Source of the DNA: Stenotrophomonas chelatiphaga
GTDB lineage: Bacteria; Pseudomonadota; Gammaproteobacteria; Xanthomonadales; Xanthomonadaceae
Reading direction: 5' to 3'
Length of the DNA stretch: 64,000 nucleotides
Assembly (NCBI RefSeq): GCF_001431535.1
Contig: NZ_LDJK01000087.1
Location: 1 to 64,000 of the forward strand
Shown here: positions 1 to 8,777 of the stretch, in pieces
Layout of the letters: each line of letters opens with the position of its first letter
How positions within the stretch are numbered: the first letter of the stretch is position 1
The notes under the pieces: generated by a model
Told to the model about the DNA's origin: nothing
Database searches by the model: none
The model's input: only the letters and a program-made list of their open reading frames with translations
Made by a program: the position numbers and the translations under genes

Positions 1-63
1 CAGCCCCATCGCCCGGCCCACCCCCAGTTGCAACTCCAGAACGCCAGCCGCGAGGGGAATCAC
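1..63 (-). CDS. Possible 5' end of a divergent gene (partial)
   Basis: On the minus strand a GTG at 63-61 opens a frame that stays open to the window edge and reads MIPLAAGVLELQLGVGRAMG, which has a protein-like hydrophobic composition. Only 21 codons are visible and no ribosome-binding site is obvious, so this may be the start of a gene divergent from the MoxR operon or simply an open frame in GC-rich DNA. Family unknown. Confidence 0.2.
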   Translation of the reverse strand, partial: MIPLAAGVLELQLGVGRAMGL

Positions 64-157
64 CGCTCGATCCACTGTTCATCCAATCTTGATCACATTC
101 ATGACCGACCCCTGCGATGATGGGGAACCGGAATCCACCGGTGCTGGTCCAAGCACG

Positions 158-1177
158 ATGAATCAGATCCCCGCCGTTCCCCCCACCCTCACCGCAGGCA
201 GCAATGCCTCGCGCCTGCATGCTGACTTCCAGGCCCTGCGCGCTGCGCTGTCCAGTGAAATCGTCGGCCAGGCCGAGCTGGTCGAACGCCTGCTGATCGC
301 GTTGCTGGCCGATGGCCACCTGCTGGTGGAGGGCGCGCCCGGGCTGGCCAAGACCACCGCCATCCGCGCCCTGGCCAGTCGCCTGGACGCTGAGTTTTCC
401 CGCGTGCAGTTCACTCCGGACCTGCTGCCGGCCGACCTCACCGGCACCGAAATCTGGCGCCCGCAGGAGGGCCGCTTCGAGTTCGTGCCCGGTCCGATCT
501 TCCACCCGATCCTGCTGGCGGACGAGATCAACCGCGCCCCGGCCAAGGTCCAGTCCGCGCTGCTGGAAGCGATGGGCGAGCGCCAGGTGACCGTGGGCCG
601 CCATACCTACGCGCTGCCGCCGCTGTTCCTGGTGATGGCGACGCAGAACCCGATCGAACAGGAAGGCACGTTCCCGCTGCCGGAAGCGCAGCTCGACCGC
701 TTCCTCATGTATGTCCGCATCGGCTACCCCGACGAAGGCGCCGAGACCGAGATCCTGCGACTGGCCCGTGAACGCGCGCGCGGTGCGCTGGACGCGGCAC
801 CGGAGCCGCCGCGGCGGATGCCGCTGGAAGACGTCCACCAGGCGCGCCGGGAAGTGCTGGACCTGCACATGGCGCCGCCGTTGGAACGCTATCTGGTGGA
901 GCTGGTGCTGGCCTCGCGGCAGCCGGCCCGTTACGACGCCGCGCTGGCGCGGCGCATTGCCTGGGGCGCCAGCCCGCGTGGCTCGATCGCGTTGGAACGC
1001 TGCGCGCGCGCGCGCGCCTGGTTGGCCGGGCGTGACTTCGTGACCCCCGACGATGTACGCGCGATCGCCGCTGACGTCCTGCGCCACCGCGTGCTGCCCA
1101 GCTACGAGGCGCTCGCGGAAGGCTGGGATGGCGAACGGCTGGTGCAGGAGCTGTTGGCCAAGGTGCCGGCCCCCTGA
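158..1177 (+). CDS. MoxR family AAA+ ATPase
   Basis: This is a MoxR-type AAA+ ATPase, a chaperone-like ATPase that usually works with von Willebrand A proteins encoded next to it. The Walker A loop GAPGLAKT lies near residue 60 and the Walker B segment LLADEINRAP near residue 125, followed by the family-typical SALLEAMGERQV and ATQNPIEQEGTFPLPEAQLDRF (sensor 1 region; shown here in two parts, ATQNPIEQ and PLPEAQLDRF). Length (339 aa) is normal. The frame also offers TTG at 89 and ATG at 101; ATG 158 is preferred because the family starts shortly before the helical segment ahead of Walker A, but no start has a good Shine-Dalgarno site. It is the first gene of a tight operon with DUF58, DUF4381, two VWA proteins and BatD. 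The exact client is unknown. Confidence 0.93.
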   Translation: MNQIPAVPPTLTAGSNASRLHADFQALRAALSSEIVGQAELVERLLIALLADGHLLVEGAPGLAKTTAIRALASRLDAEFSRVQFTPDLLPADLTGTEIWRPQEGRFEFVPGPIFHPILLADEINRAPAKVQSALLEAMGERQVTVGRHTYALPPLFLVMATQNPIEQEGTFPLPEAQLDRFLMYVRIGYPDEGAETEILRLARERARGALDAAPEPPRRMPLEDVHQARREVLDLHMAPPLERYLVELVLASRQPARYDAALARRIAWGASPRGSIALERCARARAWLAGRDFVTPDDVRAIAADVLRHRVLPSYEALAEGWDGERLVQELLAKVPAP

Positions 1178-1182
1178 CCGCG

Positions 1183-2100
1183 ATGGCCGTTGATTCCCCC
1201 GACCTGCTGCACGGCGATGGCCTGGTCCCCACGCTGGCCGAACTGGTGGCGCTGCGCGGCACGGCGATCCGCCCGCCGGCGCCGAAGCGTGGACGCATCG
1301 GCCAGGCCGGCCAAGCGCCATCGCCACTGCGCGGGCGTGGCATGGAGTACGCCGAATCACGCGAGTATGTCGCCGGCGATGACGCGCGGCATATCGACTG
1401 GCGGGTGACCGCACGCAGTGGCCGCACCCATACCAAGTTGTTCCAGGCCGAACGCGAGCGGGTCACGCTGATCGTCGCCGACACCGATCCGGCCCTGTAC
1501 TTCGGCACGCGTACGCGCTTCAAATCGGTACAGGCCGCACGCGTGGGCGCGGTCGCGGCGTGGTCAGCGCAGCGGCGCGGTGACCGCATCGCGGCGCTGC
1601 GCGGCAGCCTGCACGAGGCCCCGATTCCGCCAGCCGGCGGAACCCGTGGCGTGCTGCGCGTGCTCGATGCACTGGGCCGCTGGTATGCCGCGCCCCCGGC
1701 CGAAGACGCCGGGCTGGAGCACGCGCTGCAGCAGGCCACGCGCGTGCTGCGGCCGGGCGCGCGCCTGCTGGTGCTGGCCGACCCGCTGCGCGCCGCCGCG
1801 GTGCCGCTCGCGCGCTGGTCCGGGCTGGCCCTGCATCACCAGGTCGACGTGGTGCTGCTGGTGGATCCGCTGGAGCTGCAGCCGCCCACCGAGGCACTCG
1901 ATTTCCTTGCCGAACAGCGTCGCGTGCGGGTCGACCTGCGCAGTCCGCAGGTGCGCGCGCACTGGCAGGACCATTTCGCCACGCCGCTGCAGCAGCTGCA
2001 GGACAGCCTCGCCACGCGCCGGGTCACCGCCCATGTGATGTCCACCGATGCGCCGAGTGCCGGCTGGCTGGCCCCTGCAGTGCGCGAGGTGGTGGCATGA
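1183..2100 (+). CDS. DUF58 domain-containing protein
   Basis: This is a DUF58 family protein of 305 aa, the regular partner of MoxR ATPases in aerotolerance-type operons. The diagnostic motif GMEYAESREYVAGDDARHID spans residues 53-72 and is followed by W73 and R74 (the 'D-x-R-x-I-D-W' signature). The remainder resembles a von Willebrand A-like fold without a canonical MIDAS (LIVADTDPALYFG near residue 97). No signal peptide or membrane span is evident, so it is probably cytoplasmic. It begins 5 nt after the moxR stop and overlaps the next gene by 4 nt (ATGA), so translational coupling is likely. Biochemical function is not established for the family. Confidence 0.92.
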   Translation: MAVDSPDLLHGDGLVPTLAELVALRGTAIRPPAPKRGRIGQAGQAPSPLRGRGMEYAESREYVAGDDARHIDWRVTARSGRTHTKLFQAERERVTLIVADTDPALYFGTRTRFKSVQAARVGAVAAWSAQRRGDRIAALRGSLHEAPIPPAGGTRGVLRVLDALGRWYAAPPAEDAGLEHALQQATRVLRPGARLLVLADPLRAAAVPLARWSGLALHHQVDVVLLVDPLELQPPTEALDFLAEQRRVRVDLRSPQVRAHWQDHFATPLQQLQDSLATRRVTAHVMSTDAPSAGWLAPAVREVVA

Positions 2101-2546
2101 GCACCAACCTGCCACTGCGTGACGTGCACCTGCCACCGGCGCCCAGTCTGTGGCCGCCTGCGCCCGGCTGGTGGCTTGTCGCCGCCGTGGTGCTGCTGCT
2201 GGTGGCGATTCCCTTGCTGCTGCGCGCCCGCCGGCTACGCCGCGAACGGGCCTGGCAGCGGCAGTTCGATGCTGAGCTGCAGGCGGCGGGCGAAGGGCCG
2301 CTGCGGCTTGCCGCGCTGGTGGAGCTGCTGCGTCGCGCCGCCCGCGCAAACCGCGCCGGCAGCGAGCTGCTGCAGGGGGAGGCGTGGCTGCAGGTGCTTG
2401 ATCCAGCCAATGCGCTTGCGCCGGCGCAACGCGCGCTGCTGCTGCAGGGCGCTTACCAGCCCGCCATCGATGCAGCGCAGCTGGCAACGCTCGGACGCTG
2501 GGCGCGCGCGCGGTATGTCGCGCTGCTGCGGGAGCGCACGCGATGA
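2097..2546 (+). CDS. DUF4381 domain-containing membrane protein
   Basis: A 149-aa protein with one strong transmembrane helix at about residues 22-42 (WWLVAAVVLLLVAIPLLLRA) followed by a basic, Arg-rich cytoplasmic domain. The N-terminal LPLRDVHLPPAPSLWPPAPGWW pattern (aromatic/proline stretch just before the helix) is typical of DUF4381 proteins found between DUF58 and VWA genes. It overlaps the gene before by 4 nt (ATGA) and the gene after by 4 nt (ATGA). It is presumably a membrane subunit of the MoxR/VWA assembly; that role is inferred from the operon alone. Confidence 0.85.
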   Translation: MSTNLPLRDVHLPPAPSLWPPAPGWWLVAAVVLLLVAIPLLLRARRLRRERAWQRQFDAELQAAGEGPLRLAALVELLRRAARANRAGSELLQGEAWLQVLDPANALAPAQRALLLQGAYQPAIDAAQLATLGRWARARYVALLRERTR

Positions 2547-3544
2547 CCCTTCCCGCTTGGCCGTGGCCGGACCTGCTGCTGGCATGGCCGTGGGCGCTGC
2601 TGGCGCTGCCGTTGCCGTGGCTGATGCGCTGGTGGCCACGCCGCGTGGCATCGGAAGGCGCCGCGCTGCGCGTGCCGTGGTCGGCGCAGCAGCTGCAGCA
2701 GATCGCCGGTGGCAGCGGCCACGATGGCGCACGCGTCCATCGCCTGCTGCTGTGGTTGGCATGGTGCTGCCTGTGCGTGGCGCTGGCCCGTCCGCAGCTG
2801 CTCGGTGAAGCGGTGAGTCCGCCCACCCAGGCGCGGCAGTTGATATTGGCCATGGACGTGTCCGGCAGCATGGGTGAACCGGACATGGTGCTCGGTCGGC
2901 AGGTGGTGGAACGGCTGGTCGCCGCCAAGGCGGTGCTGGCGGATTTCCTGGACCGTCGTGCCGGCGATCGCGTGGGCCTGCTGGTATTTGGCGACCGTGC
3001 CTATGCCTTGACCCCGATCACCGCCGACCTGGCCAGCGTGCGCGAACAACTCGGCGATGCGGTCGTTGGACTGGCCGGCCGCGAAACCGCCATCGGCGAT
3101 GCGATCGCACTGGCGGTCAAACGCCTGCGTGACCAGCCCGAAGGCCAGCGCGTGCTGATCCTGCTGACTGACGGCGTCAGCAATGCCGGGGTGCTGTCCC
3201 CGCTGCGTGCGGCGGAGCTGGCGGCCACCGAACAGGTGCGGGTCTACCCGGTGGCCTTCGGTGGGGATGGCGGCATGAAGCTGTTCGGCATGGACCTCGG
3301 CCAGGGCCAGGATCCCGTCGACGAGGCCACGCTGCGGCAGATCGCCGAGCGCACCGGCGGGCGCTTCTTCCGCGCACGTGACACCGCCGAGCTGGCCGGC
3401 ATCTATGCCGAACTGGATCGGCTTGAACCGGTGACCGCCAAGGGGCCTGCCCTGCGGCCACGTAACGAAGTCTATTTCTGGGCACTGGGGCTGGCGATGC
3501 TGCTGGGTGCACTGGCCTGGCTGTGGCCGGGACGTCGGTCATGA
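2543..3544 (+). CDS. von Willebrand A domain protein, BatA-like
   Basis: This 333-aa membrane-anchored VWA protein corresponds to BatA of Bacteroides aerotolerance operons. Two hydrophobic helices lie near residues 8-27 and 68-84, a VWA domain follows, and a C-terminal helix lies at about 312-330. The metal-ion-dependent adhesion site is intact: AMDVSGSM gives D105-x-S-x-S, and LLTDGVSNAG supplies the later Asp. The domain probably faces the periplasm and binds protein partners through a divalent metal. It is translationally coupled to both neighbours; its stop overlaps the next start as ATGA. Confidence 0.92.
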   Translation: MTLPAWPWPDLLLAWPWALLALPLPWLMRWWPRRVASEGAALRVPWSAQQLQQIAGGSGHDGARVHRLLLWLAWCCLCVALARPQLLGEAVSPPTQARQLILAMDVSGSMGEPDMVLGRQVVERLVAAKAVLADFLDRRAGDRVGLLVFGDRAYALTPITADLASVREQLGDAVVGLAGRETAIGDAIALAVKRLRDQPEGQRVLILLTDGVSNAGVLSPLRAAELAATEQVRVYPVAFGGDGGMKLFGMDLGQGQDPVDEATLRQIAERTGGRFFRARDTAELAGIYAELDRLEPVTAKGPALRPRNEVYFWALGLAMLLGALAWLWPGRRS

Positions 3545-5367
3545 ACCTGGACCTGCTTTCCGCGCTGCACTGGGCCCGTCCGCAGCTGCTGTGGGCGTTG
3601 TGCGTGCTGCCGCTCATCGCCCTGTGGGCATGGCGTCGCGGGCGTGATGCCGGACGCTGGCAGCACGCGGTGGATCCCCACCTGTTGCCGCACCTGCTGC
3701 AGGCCAGCCGCAAGGGGGCACGGCGCTGGCCGTGGACGCTGCTGCTGGGTTGGACGCTGGCCGTACTGGCACTGGCGGGTCCGGGCTGGAAGCAGCAGGC
3801 CCAACCGCTGCTGCAACCGCAGTCACCGCTGGTGGTGGTGCTGGATCTGTCCACCCGCATCACCGCCACCGACCTGCCGCCGTCGCGGCTGCTGCAGGCA
3901 CGGGCCAAACTGGGCAGCCTGCTGCAGCAACGCGAAGGCGGCCAACTGGCGCTGGTGGTCTACGCCGACGATGCCTACACCGTGGCGCCGCTCACCGATG
4001 ACGTGGCCAACATCGCGTTGTACCTGGATGCGTTGTCGCCGCAGGTGATGCCGGCCGATGGCCAGCGCACCGACCGCGCGCTGGACTGGGCCACCCGGCT
4101 GCTGCAACGCAGTGGCATGCGCGCCGGCCAGGTGCTGCTGCTGACCGACAGCGCCGATGCGGCTGCCATCGACGCCGCGCGCCAGGCGCACGGCCAGGGC
4201 GTGCAGGTATCGGTGATCGGGCTGGGTACAACGACCGGCGCGGCCTACCGGGACACCCGCGGACAGATCGCCAACGCCGCGCTGGACGAAGCCAGCCTGC
4301 GCCGGCTGGCCGACGCCGGTGGCGGGCGCTACCAGCGGCTGGCCCGCGACACCGCCGACCTGCGCGCCCTGGATCTGCTGCGCGCCGACCGTTCGGTGGG
4401 GGAAAGCAAGCAGGGGAGCGTGCGCCAGTGGCTGGACCAGGGCTACTGGCTGCTGCCGCCGCTGATGCTGCTTGCCTTGCTGGCATTCCGGCGGCGCAGC
4501 GCGGTGCTGTCGGTGCTGCTGTTGATCGGGGCTGCAGGCCTGCAGCCAACGCCGGTGCTGGCGCAGGCCACCGCCTCCGCCGCCCCGCAGTCCGCCCCGC
4601 AGTCCGGTGCCCGTTCCGGCCTCTGGCTGCGCGATGACCAGCGCCGCCAGCAGCAACTGGAGCAGGGCGTGCAGGCCTACCACGCCGGCGATTTCAGCAC
4701 CGCCGCACGCACGTTTGAGGGCGTGCAGACCGCCGAAGGCTGGTACAACCTCGGCAACGCACGTGCGCGCCAGGGCGATCTCGATGGCGCCGTGCAGGCC
4801 TACGACCATGCCTTGAGCCGGCGCCCGGGCATGCCCGATGCGGTGGCCAACCGGGCCGTGGTCGATGCCGCGCGCAAACGCAGGCCACCGCCTTCGCCGA
4901 AGGACGGAAAGTCCCCGCCATCGCAGAGCGGAAACAGCAAGCCGCCACCGCAGGGCCAGGGCCAGGCGCAGCCGCCAGCGACCGGCCAGCCGTCGTCCAC
5001 CGGCAAGGGGTCGCCGAAGCCGGGCGAGCCTGCCCAGCCGCCGCCCGCGGGCGCACCATCAGACAAGCCGGCACAAGGTGAGGCGGCGCGGCAGCCCCCT
5101 GTCGATCCCCAGGCGCAGGCGCGCGCCGATGCAGAACAGCGCCAGCGCATGCAGCAGGCGGTGCAGCAGGGCAACGAGGGCAAGGACGGCAAGGACGGCA
5201 AGGACGGCAAGCAGCCGGCACGACGCAGCGATGGCCGCACGCCGCAGCAGCGCGAGCAGCAGCAGGCGGTCGAAGCATGGATGCGGCGCGTGCCTGACCG
5301 GCCCGGCGATCTGCTGCGCGCCAAATTCCAGCTGGAAAACGAACGCAGGAAACAGGAAGGACCATGA
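3541..5367 (+). CDS. VWA-TPR fusion protein, BatB/BatC-like
   Basis: This 608-aa protein joins a BatB-type VWA domain to a BatC-type TPR region. Helices occur near residues 14-31, 64-80 and 307-335. The VWA domain starts near residue 96 and TPR-like helices lie at about 360-440 (GWYNLGNARARQGDLDGAVQ). A long Pro/Gln/Lys-rich tail follows, containing three tandem Gly-Lys-Asp units near nucleotide 5180. The MIDAS is degenerate: the expected D-x-S-x-S reads D102-L-S104-T-R106, so the second Ser is Arg. The start ATG 3541 is chosen because it overlaps the batA stop (ATGA), although the frame is open a little upstream. The stop also overlaps the next gene. Confidence 0.9.
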   Translation: MNLDLLSALHWARPQLLWALCVLPLIALWAWRRGRDAGRWQHAVDPHLLPHLLQASRKGARRWPWTLLLGWTLAVLALAGPGWKQQAQPLLQPQSPLVVVLDLSTRITATDLPPSRLLQARAKLGSLLQQREGGQLALVVYADDAYTVAPLTDDVANIALYLDALSPQVMPADGQRTDRALDWATRLLQRSGMRAGQVLLLTDSADAAAIDAARQAHGQGVQVSVIGLGTTTGAAYRDTRGQIANAALDEASLRRLADAGGGRYQRLARDTADLRALDLLRADRSVGESKQGSVRQWLDQGYWLLPPLMLLALLAFRRRSAVLSVLLLIGAAGLQPTPVLAQATASAAPQSAPQSGARSGLWLRDDQRRQQQLEQGVQAYHAGDFSTAARTFEGVQTAEGWYNLGNARARQGDLDGAVQAYDHALSRRPGMPDAVANRAVVDAARKRRPPPSPKDGKSPPSQSGNSKPPPQGQGQAQPPATGQPSSTGKGSPKPGEPAQPPPAGAPSDKPAQGEAARQPPVDPQAQARADAEQRQRMQQAVQQGNEGKDGKDGKDGKQPARRSDGRTPQQREQQQAVEAWMRRVPDRPGDLLRAKFQLENERRKQEGP

Positions 5368-7079
5368 TCCGCACCGCCTCTCCATCAGCCCTCATGCGCG
5401 TGCTGCCGTGGCTGCTCGCGGTGTTCGCGGTGCTGGCATGTGTGCCGCAGTCCGCATCGGCGCAGACCCGTGCGTGGCTGGACCGCGCCCAGGTTTCGCT
5501 CGGCGACACGGTCACCCTGAACATCCAGTCCGATTCGGCCGCCTCGCCGGTGCTGACGCCGTTGGGTGCCGATTTCGAACTCAGCAACCAGACCCGCAGC
5601 CGCCAGGTCGAGTGGATCAACGGCCGCATGCAGACGCGCACGCTGCACGGGGTGGCCCTGTCACCCCGGCGCAGCGGCACGCTGGTGGTGCCGCCGCTGC
5701 AGGTCGGCCAGGTATTCACCGAGCCGCTGCAGCTGCAGGTGGGCGCGGCCGCCCCGGCACGCAACGATGGCACCGCCCTGGCGTTCATCGAAACCGAAGT
5801 GGATGACAGCAGCCCTTACGTGCAGCAGAGCGTGGGCGTGGTGGTGCGGTTGTTCTACGCCGCGCAGCTGGCGTCGGGTTCACTGGTGCTGGATACCCCC
5901 GAAGGGGCATCGCTGCAGGTGATCGGCCAGGACCGCACCGACGTGCGCGAGGTCAACGGACGACGTTACAACGTGGCCGAGCGGCGTTATCTGTTGATTC
6001 CCGAACGCAGCGGTCCGCTGCGGGTGGCGGGTGCGCGCTTCGACGGGCGTACCGCGGGCAGTTTCTTCGATGATTTCTTCGGCGGGCGCGGTGATGGCCG
6101 GCTGCGCGCGGCAGCAGCCGACCAGACCCTGCAGGTGCAGGCGCAACCGGTCGACGCGCCGCAGCCGTGGCTGCCGCTGCACGACCTGCGCCTGCGTTAC
6201 ACGCTGGCACCGGACCGGGCGCGCGCCGGTGAAGCGGCCACGCTGGAGATCGAAGGGATCGCGGTGGGGGCGACCCGGGCCCAGTTCACCGACCTGCCGG
6301 TGCCCGATGTCGGCAGCGATGCCCAGGTGTTCGCCGAGCCGGCGCAGTACGACGAAACCTTCACTGGCGGCTCGCCGCAGCTGAAGATCACCCGGCGCTA
6401 TTCCATCGTGCCGCGGGCGGCCGGGACGCTGGAAGTGCCCGGCATCCAGATGCGCTGGTGGGACGTGAAGAGCGGCCAGGCGCGCAGCAGCGGTGTTCCC
6501 GCACTGACCCTGGCGGTTGCGGCCGGCAGTGGGGGGGCTGGCCAGCCGACCCCGCCGGCGCAGGCGCTGGACACCGATGCCGCGTTGCCTGGTGGCGACG
6601 ACGCGCCCGCCCTCGAGGCGGCCCCGGCCCAGGCGCGGCAGGCCTGGCCGTGGATGGCGTTGGCCGCCGGCCTGCTGCTGTTGTGGCTGCTGACCCTGTG
6701 GTGGGGCTGGCGGCGTGGACGCGGCCAGCCGACGCGGCCGTCCGGGCCTGTGCCGCCGACACACGACGGCGTGCGCCAGCAGGCGCCGCGCGTGGCCGAG
6801 CTGCGTCGCGCTCTGGACGTGGAGAGCTTCGCCGATGTGGCGGCGTTGCTGTGTGCGATGGCCGGCGTGTCGCGTCTGGAACAGGTCATGGCCAGATTGG
6901 GCGACGATCGCCAGCGGCAGGCGCTGCAGGCCTTGCAGAAAGCGCGCTGGGCGGGCGAAGGTGAGCTTCCGGACGTGCGACGGGAATTGAAACAAGCGTT
7001 CCATGACGGACCGCACTGGTCGGCGCCGGTAATCTCGACGCAGACTGGACTGCCGCCGCTGTACCCGCCACCGCCGTGA
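5364..7079 (+). CDS. BatD-like aerotolerance protein
   Basis: This 571-aa protein matches the BatD/oxygen-tolerance family that closes MoxR-VWA operons. A signal peptide covers residues 1-33 (cleavage after SASA, before QTRAWLD). The periplasmic part consists of beta-rich repeats (for example VTLNIQSDSAASPVLTPLG and LRYTLAPDRARAGEAATLEI), and a C-terminal transmembrane helix lies at about 428-448 (WPWMALAAGLLLLWLLTLWW) with a cytoplasmic tail of about 120 residues. The start overlaps the previous stop as ATGA. It probably stabilises or scaffolds the VWA proteins at the membrane; this is inferred from family and context. Confidence 0.9.
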   Translation: MIRTASPSALMRVLPWLLAVFAVLACVPQSASAQTRAWLDRAQVSLGDTVTLNIQSDSAASPVLTPLGADFELSNQTRSRQVEWINGRMQTRTLHGVALSPRRSGTLVVPPLQVGQVFTEPLQLQVGAAAPARNDGTALAFIETEVDDSSPYVQQSVGVVVRLFYAAQLASGSLVLDTPEGASLQVIGQDRTDVREVNGRRYNVAERRYLLIPERSGPLRVAGARFDGRTAGSFFDDFFGGRGDGRLRAAAADQTLQVQAQPVDAPQPWLPLHDLRLRYTLAPDRARAGEAATLEIEGIAVGATRAQFTDLPVPDVGSDAQVFAEPAQYDETFTGGSPQLKITRRYSIVPRAAGTLEVPGIQMRWWDVKSGQARSSGVPALTLAVAAGSGGAGQPTPPAQALDTDAALPGGDDAPALEAAPAQARQAWPWMALAAGLLLLWLLTLWWGWRRGRGQPTRPSGPVPPTHDGVRQQAPRVAELRRALDVESFADVAALLCAMAGVSRLEQVMARLGDDRQRQALQALQKARWAGEGELPDVRRELKQAFHDGPHWSAPVISTQTGLPPLYPPPP

Positions 7080-7143
7080 TCGGCAAGACGGGGCCGCGGG
7101 GCGCTTTGCTACAGTGACTCCCCTTTCCCAGGATACCGACCCG

Positions 7144-8466
7144 ATGACAGCAGCCAGCCCCGCGAAGAAAAAGATGCCTCTGCACTGGAAAATGGGCATC
7201 GGCTTCGCCATCGGCCTGGTGCTGGGTCTGGTGGTGCATGCGTTGGGTGCGCAGACGCCGGCACTGATGGACGCGGCGAAGTGGTTGATGCACTACATCA
7301 CCACGCCGGCTTCCGGCCTGTTCCTCAACCTGATCTTCATGCTGATCGTGCCGCTGATCTTCTCCGCGCTGGTGATGGGCGTGTCGGAGATGGGCGACAT
7401 CCGCGCGCTCGGTCGGATCGGCTGGAAAACCCTGGCGTACACCATCGTGCTGTCCAGCATCGCGGTGGCGATCGGCCTGGTGCTGGTGAACCTGCTCAAG
7501 CCGGGCGTGGGCGTGGATCCGGCCATGGCCAACCAGATCCTGGCCGAGAACCTGGAACGGTCGAAGGAGATCGTCGCCGGGGTCGGCAGCCAGCCCAAGG
7601 GCATGGACATGCTGTTGTCGATCGTGCCGAGTAACATCGTGGAAGCCGCGTCCAGCAATGGCGCGATCCTGTCGCTGATGTTCTTCGCGCTGATGTTCGG
7701 CATCGGCATGGTGCTGACCGACGATGAAAAAGTCGCCCCGCTGCGGCGTGCCATCGAGGGCATCTTCGAAGTCTCGATGACCCTGATCAACCTGGTCATC
7801 CGCCTGGCGCCGTATGCGGTGGCCTGCTTCATGTTCAACCTGGCCGCGCTGTTCGGCTTCGAGCTGCTGATCCGGCTCGGTGCCTATGTGGGCGTGGTGG
7901 TGCTGGCGCTGGGCCTGCACATGGTGGTGACCTACGGCGTGGCGGTGTGGTTGTCCGGACGCTCGCCGCTGGCGTTCTTCCGCGATACCCAGGAAGCCAC
8001 GGTGATGGCGTTCTCCACCGCCTCCAGCAACGCCACCCTGCCGACCGCGCTGCGCGTGGCCGATGAGATGGGCCTGCCGCAGAAGGTGTCGCGCTTCGTG
8101 CTGACCGTGGGCGCGACCGCCAACCAGAACGGCACCGCGCTGTTCGAGGGCGTGACGGTGATCTTCCTGGCGCAGTTCTTCGGCGTGGACCTGAGCATCG
8201 GCCAGCAGATCATGGTCATGGCCGTCTGCATCCTTGGCGGCATCGGCACGGCCGGCGTGCCGTCGGGGTCGCTGCCGGTGGTGGCGATGATCTGCGCGAT
8301 GGTCGGGGTGAACCCGCTGGGCATCGGCCTGATCCTGGGCGTGAACCACTTCCTGGACATGTGCCGTACCGCGCTGAATGTCACCGGCGACCTGGCCCTG
8401 ACCACCCTGGTGGCCAAGGGCGAAAAGGACGAGCCGGTGGCCGCGGCGGCAACGACCGACCGCTGA
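7144..8466 (+). CDS. Dicarboxylate/amino acid:cation symporter (DAACS family)
   Basis: A 440-aa secondary transporter of the DAACS family (GltP/DctA type), which imports C4-dicarboxylates or acidic amino acids with H+ or Na+. The serine-rich hairpin AFSTASSNATLPTAL and the substrate/cation motif GATANQNGTALFEGV are both present, as is the closing region GVNHFLDMCRTALNVTGD. About eight membrane helices plus two re-entrant loops are expected. ATG 7144 (MTAASPAKKKMPLHWK) is preferred over the upstream GTG at 7114, because a -10-like TACAGT lies at 7110-7115. Substrate cannot be decided from sequence. Confidence 0.93.
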   Translation: MTAASPAKKKMPLHWKMGIGFAIGLVLGLVVHALGAQTPALMDAAKWLMHYITTPASGLFLNLIFMLIVPLIFSALVMGVSEMGDIRALGRIGWKTLAYTIVLSSIAVAIGLVLVNLLKPGVGVDPAMANQILAENLERSKEIVAGVGSQPKGMDMLLSIVPSNIVEAASSNGAILSLMFFALMFGIGMVLTDDEKVAPLRRAIEGIFEVSMTLINLVIRLAPYAVACFMFNLAALFGFELLIRLGAYVGVVVLALGLHMVVTYGVAVWLSGRSPLAFFRDTQEATVMAFSTASSNATLPTALRVADEMGLPQKVSRFVLTVGATANQNGTALFEGVTVIFLAQFFGVDLSIGQQIMVMAVCILGGIGTAGVPSGSLPVVAMICAMVGVNPLGIGLILGVNHFLDMCRTALNVTGDLALTTLVAKGEKDEPVAAAATTDR

Positions 8467-8474
8467 CTCCGCCC

Positions 8475-8678
8475 GGGTAGCGCCGAGCCGTGCTCGGCGG
8501 ATGCCCCGTGCCGCTGCGCTCGCCGACCATGGGTCGGCGCTACCGGTGCCGGGCGGGCGGGGCGTACCGATTTCGCCCCGGGTAGCGCCGAGCCGTGCTC
8601 GGCGGAGGCCCCCGTGCCGCTGCGCTCGCCGACCATGGGTCGGCGTTACCGGTTCCGGGCGGGCGGGGCGTGCCGCTT
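8475..8678. repeat. Tandem pair of SMAG-like palindromic modules
   Basis: The 311-nt gap between the symporter and transketolase holds two near-identical direct copies of a module of about 105 nt (starting at 8475 and 8580). Each contains GGTAGCGCCGAGCCGTGCTC then GGCGGA, a short spacer, and CCGACCATGGGTCGGCG ending TTACCGG or CTACCGG. Each half forms a stem-loop, and the GTAG and CTAC ends mark this as a SMAG (Stenotrophomonas REP-like) element in a paired arrangement. Confidence 0.85.
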
Positions 8679-8725
8679 GCTGACCCGCCGGTTACCGCGT
8701 GAGTTCGCCAGGCGTGGCACGGCGC

Positions 8726-8731
8726 TACAAT
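8726..8731 (+). promoter_or_regulatory. Probable -10 element of tkt
   Basis: TACAAT lies 47 nt upstream of the tkt start and just after the repeat pair. No convincing -35 box is seen at the expected distance, as is common in this GC-rich family. Confidence 0.45.
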
Positions 8732-8777
8732 GGCTTGCCCGCACGTCCGCGGCCGCCTCCCTGATTCCGATAGAACC

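Noticed and set aside
8715-8735. TGGCAC-like start of a sigma-54 promoter before tkt
   Set aside because: The -12 GC element is missing at the required distance; a sigma-70 type TACAAT explains the site better.
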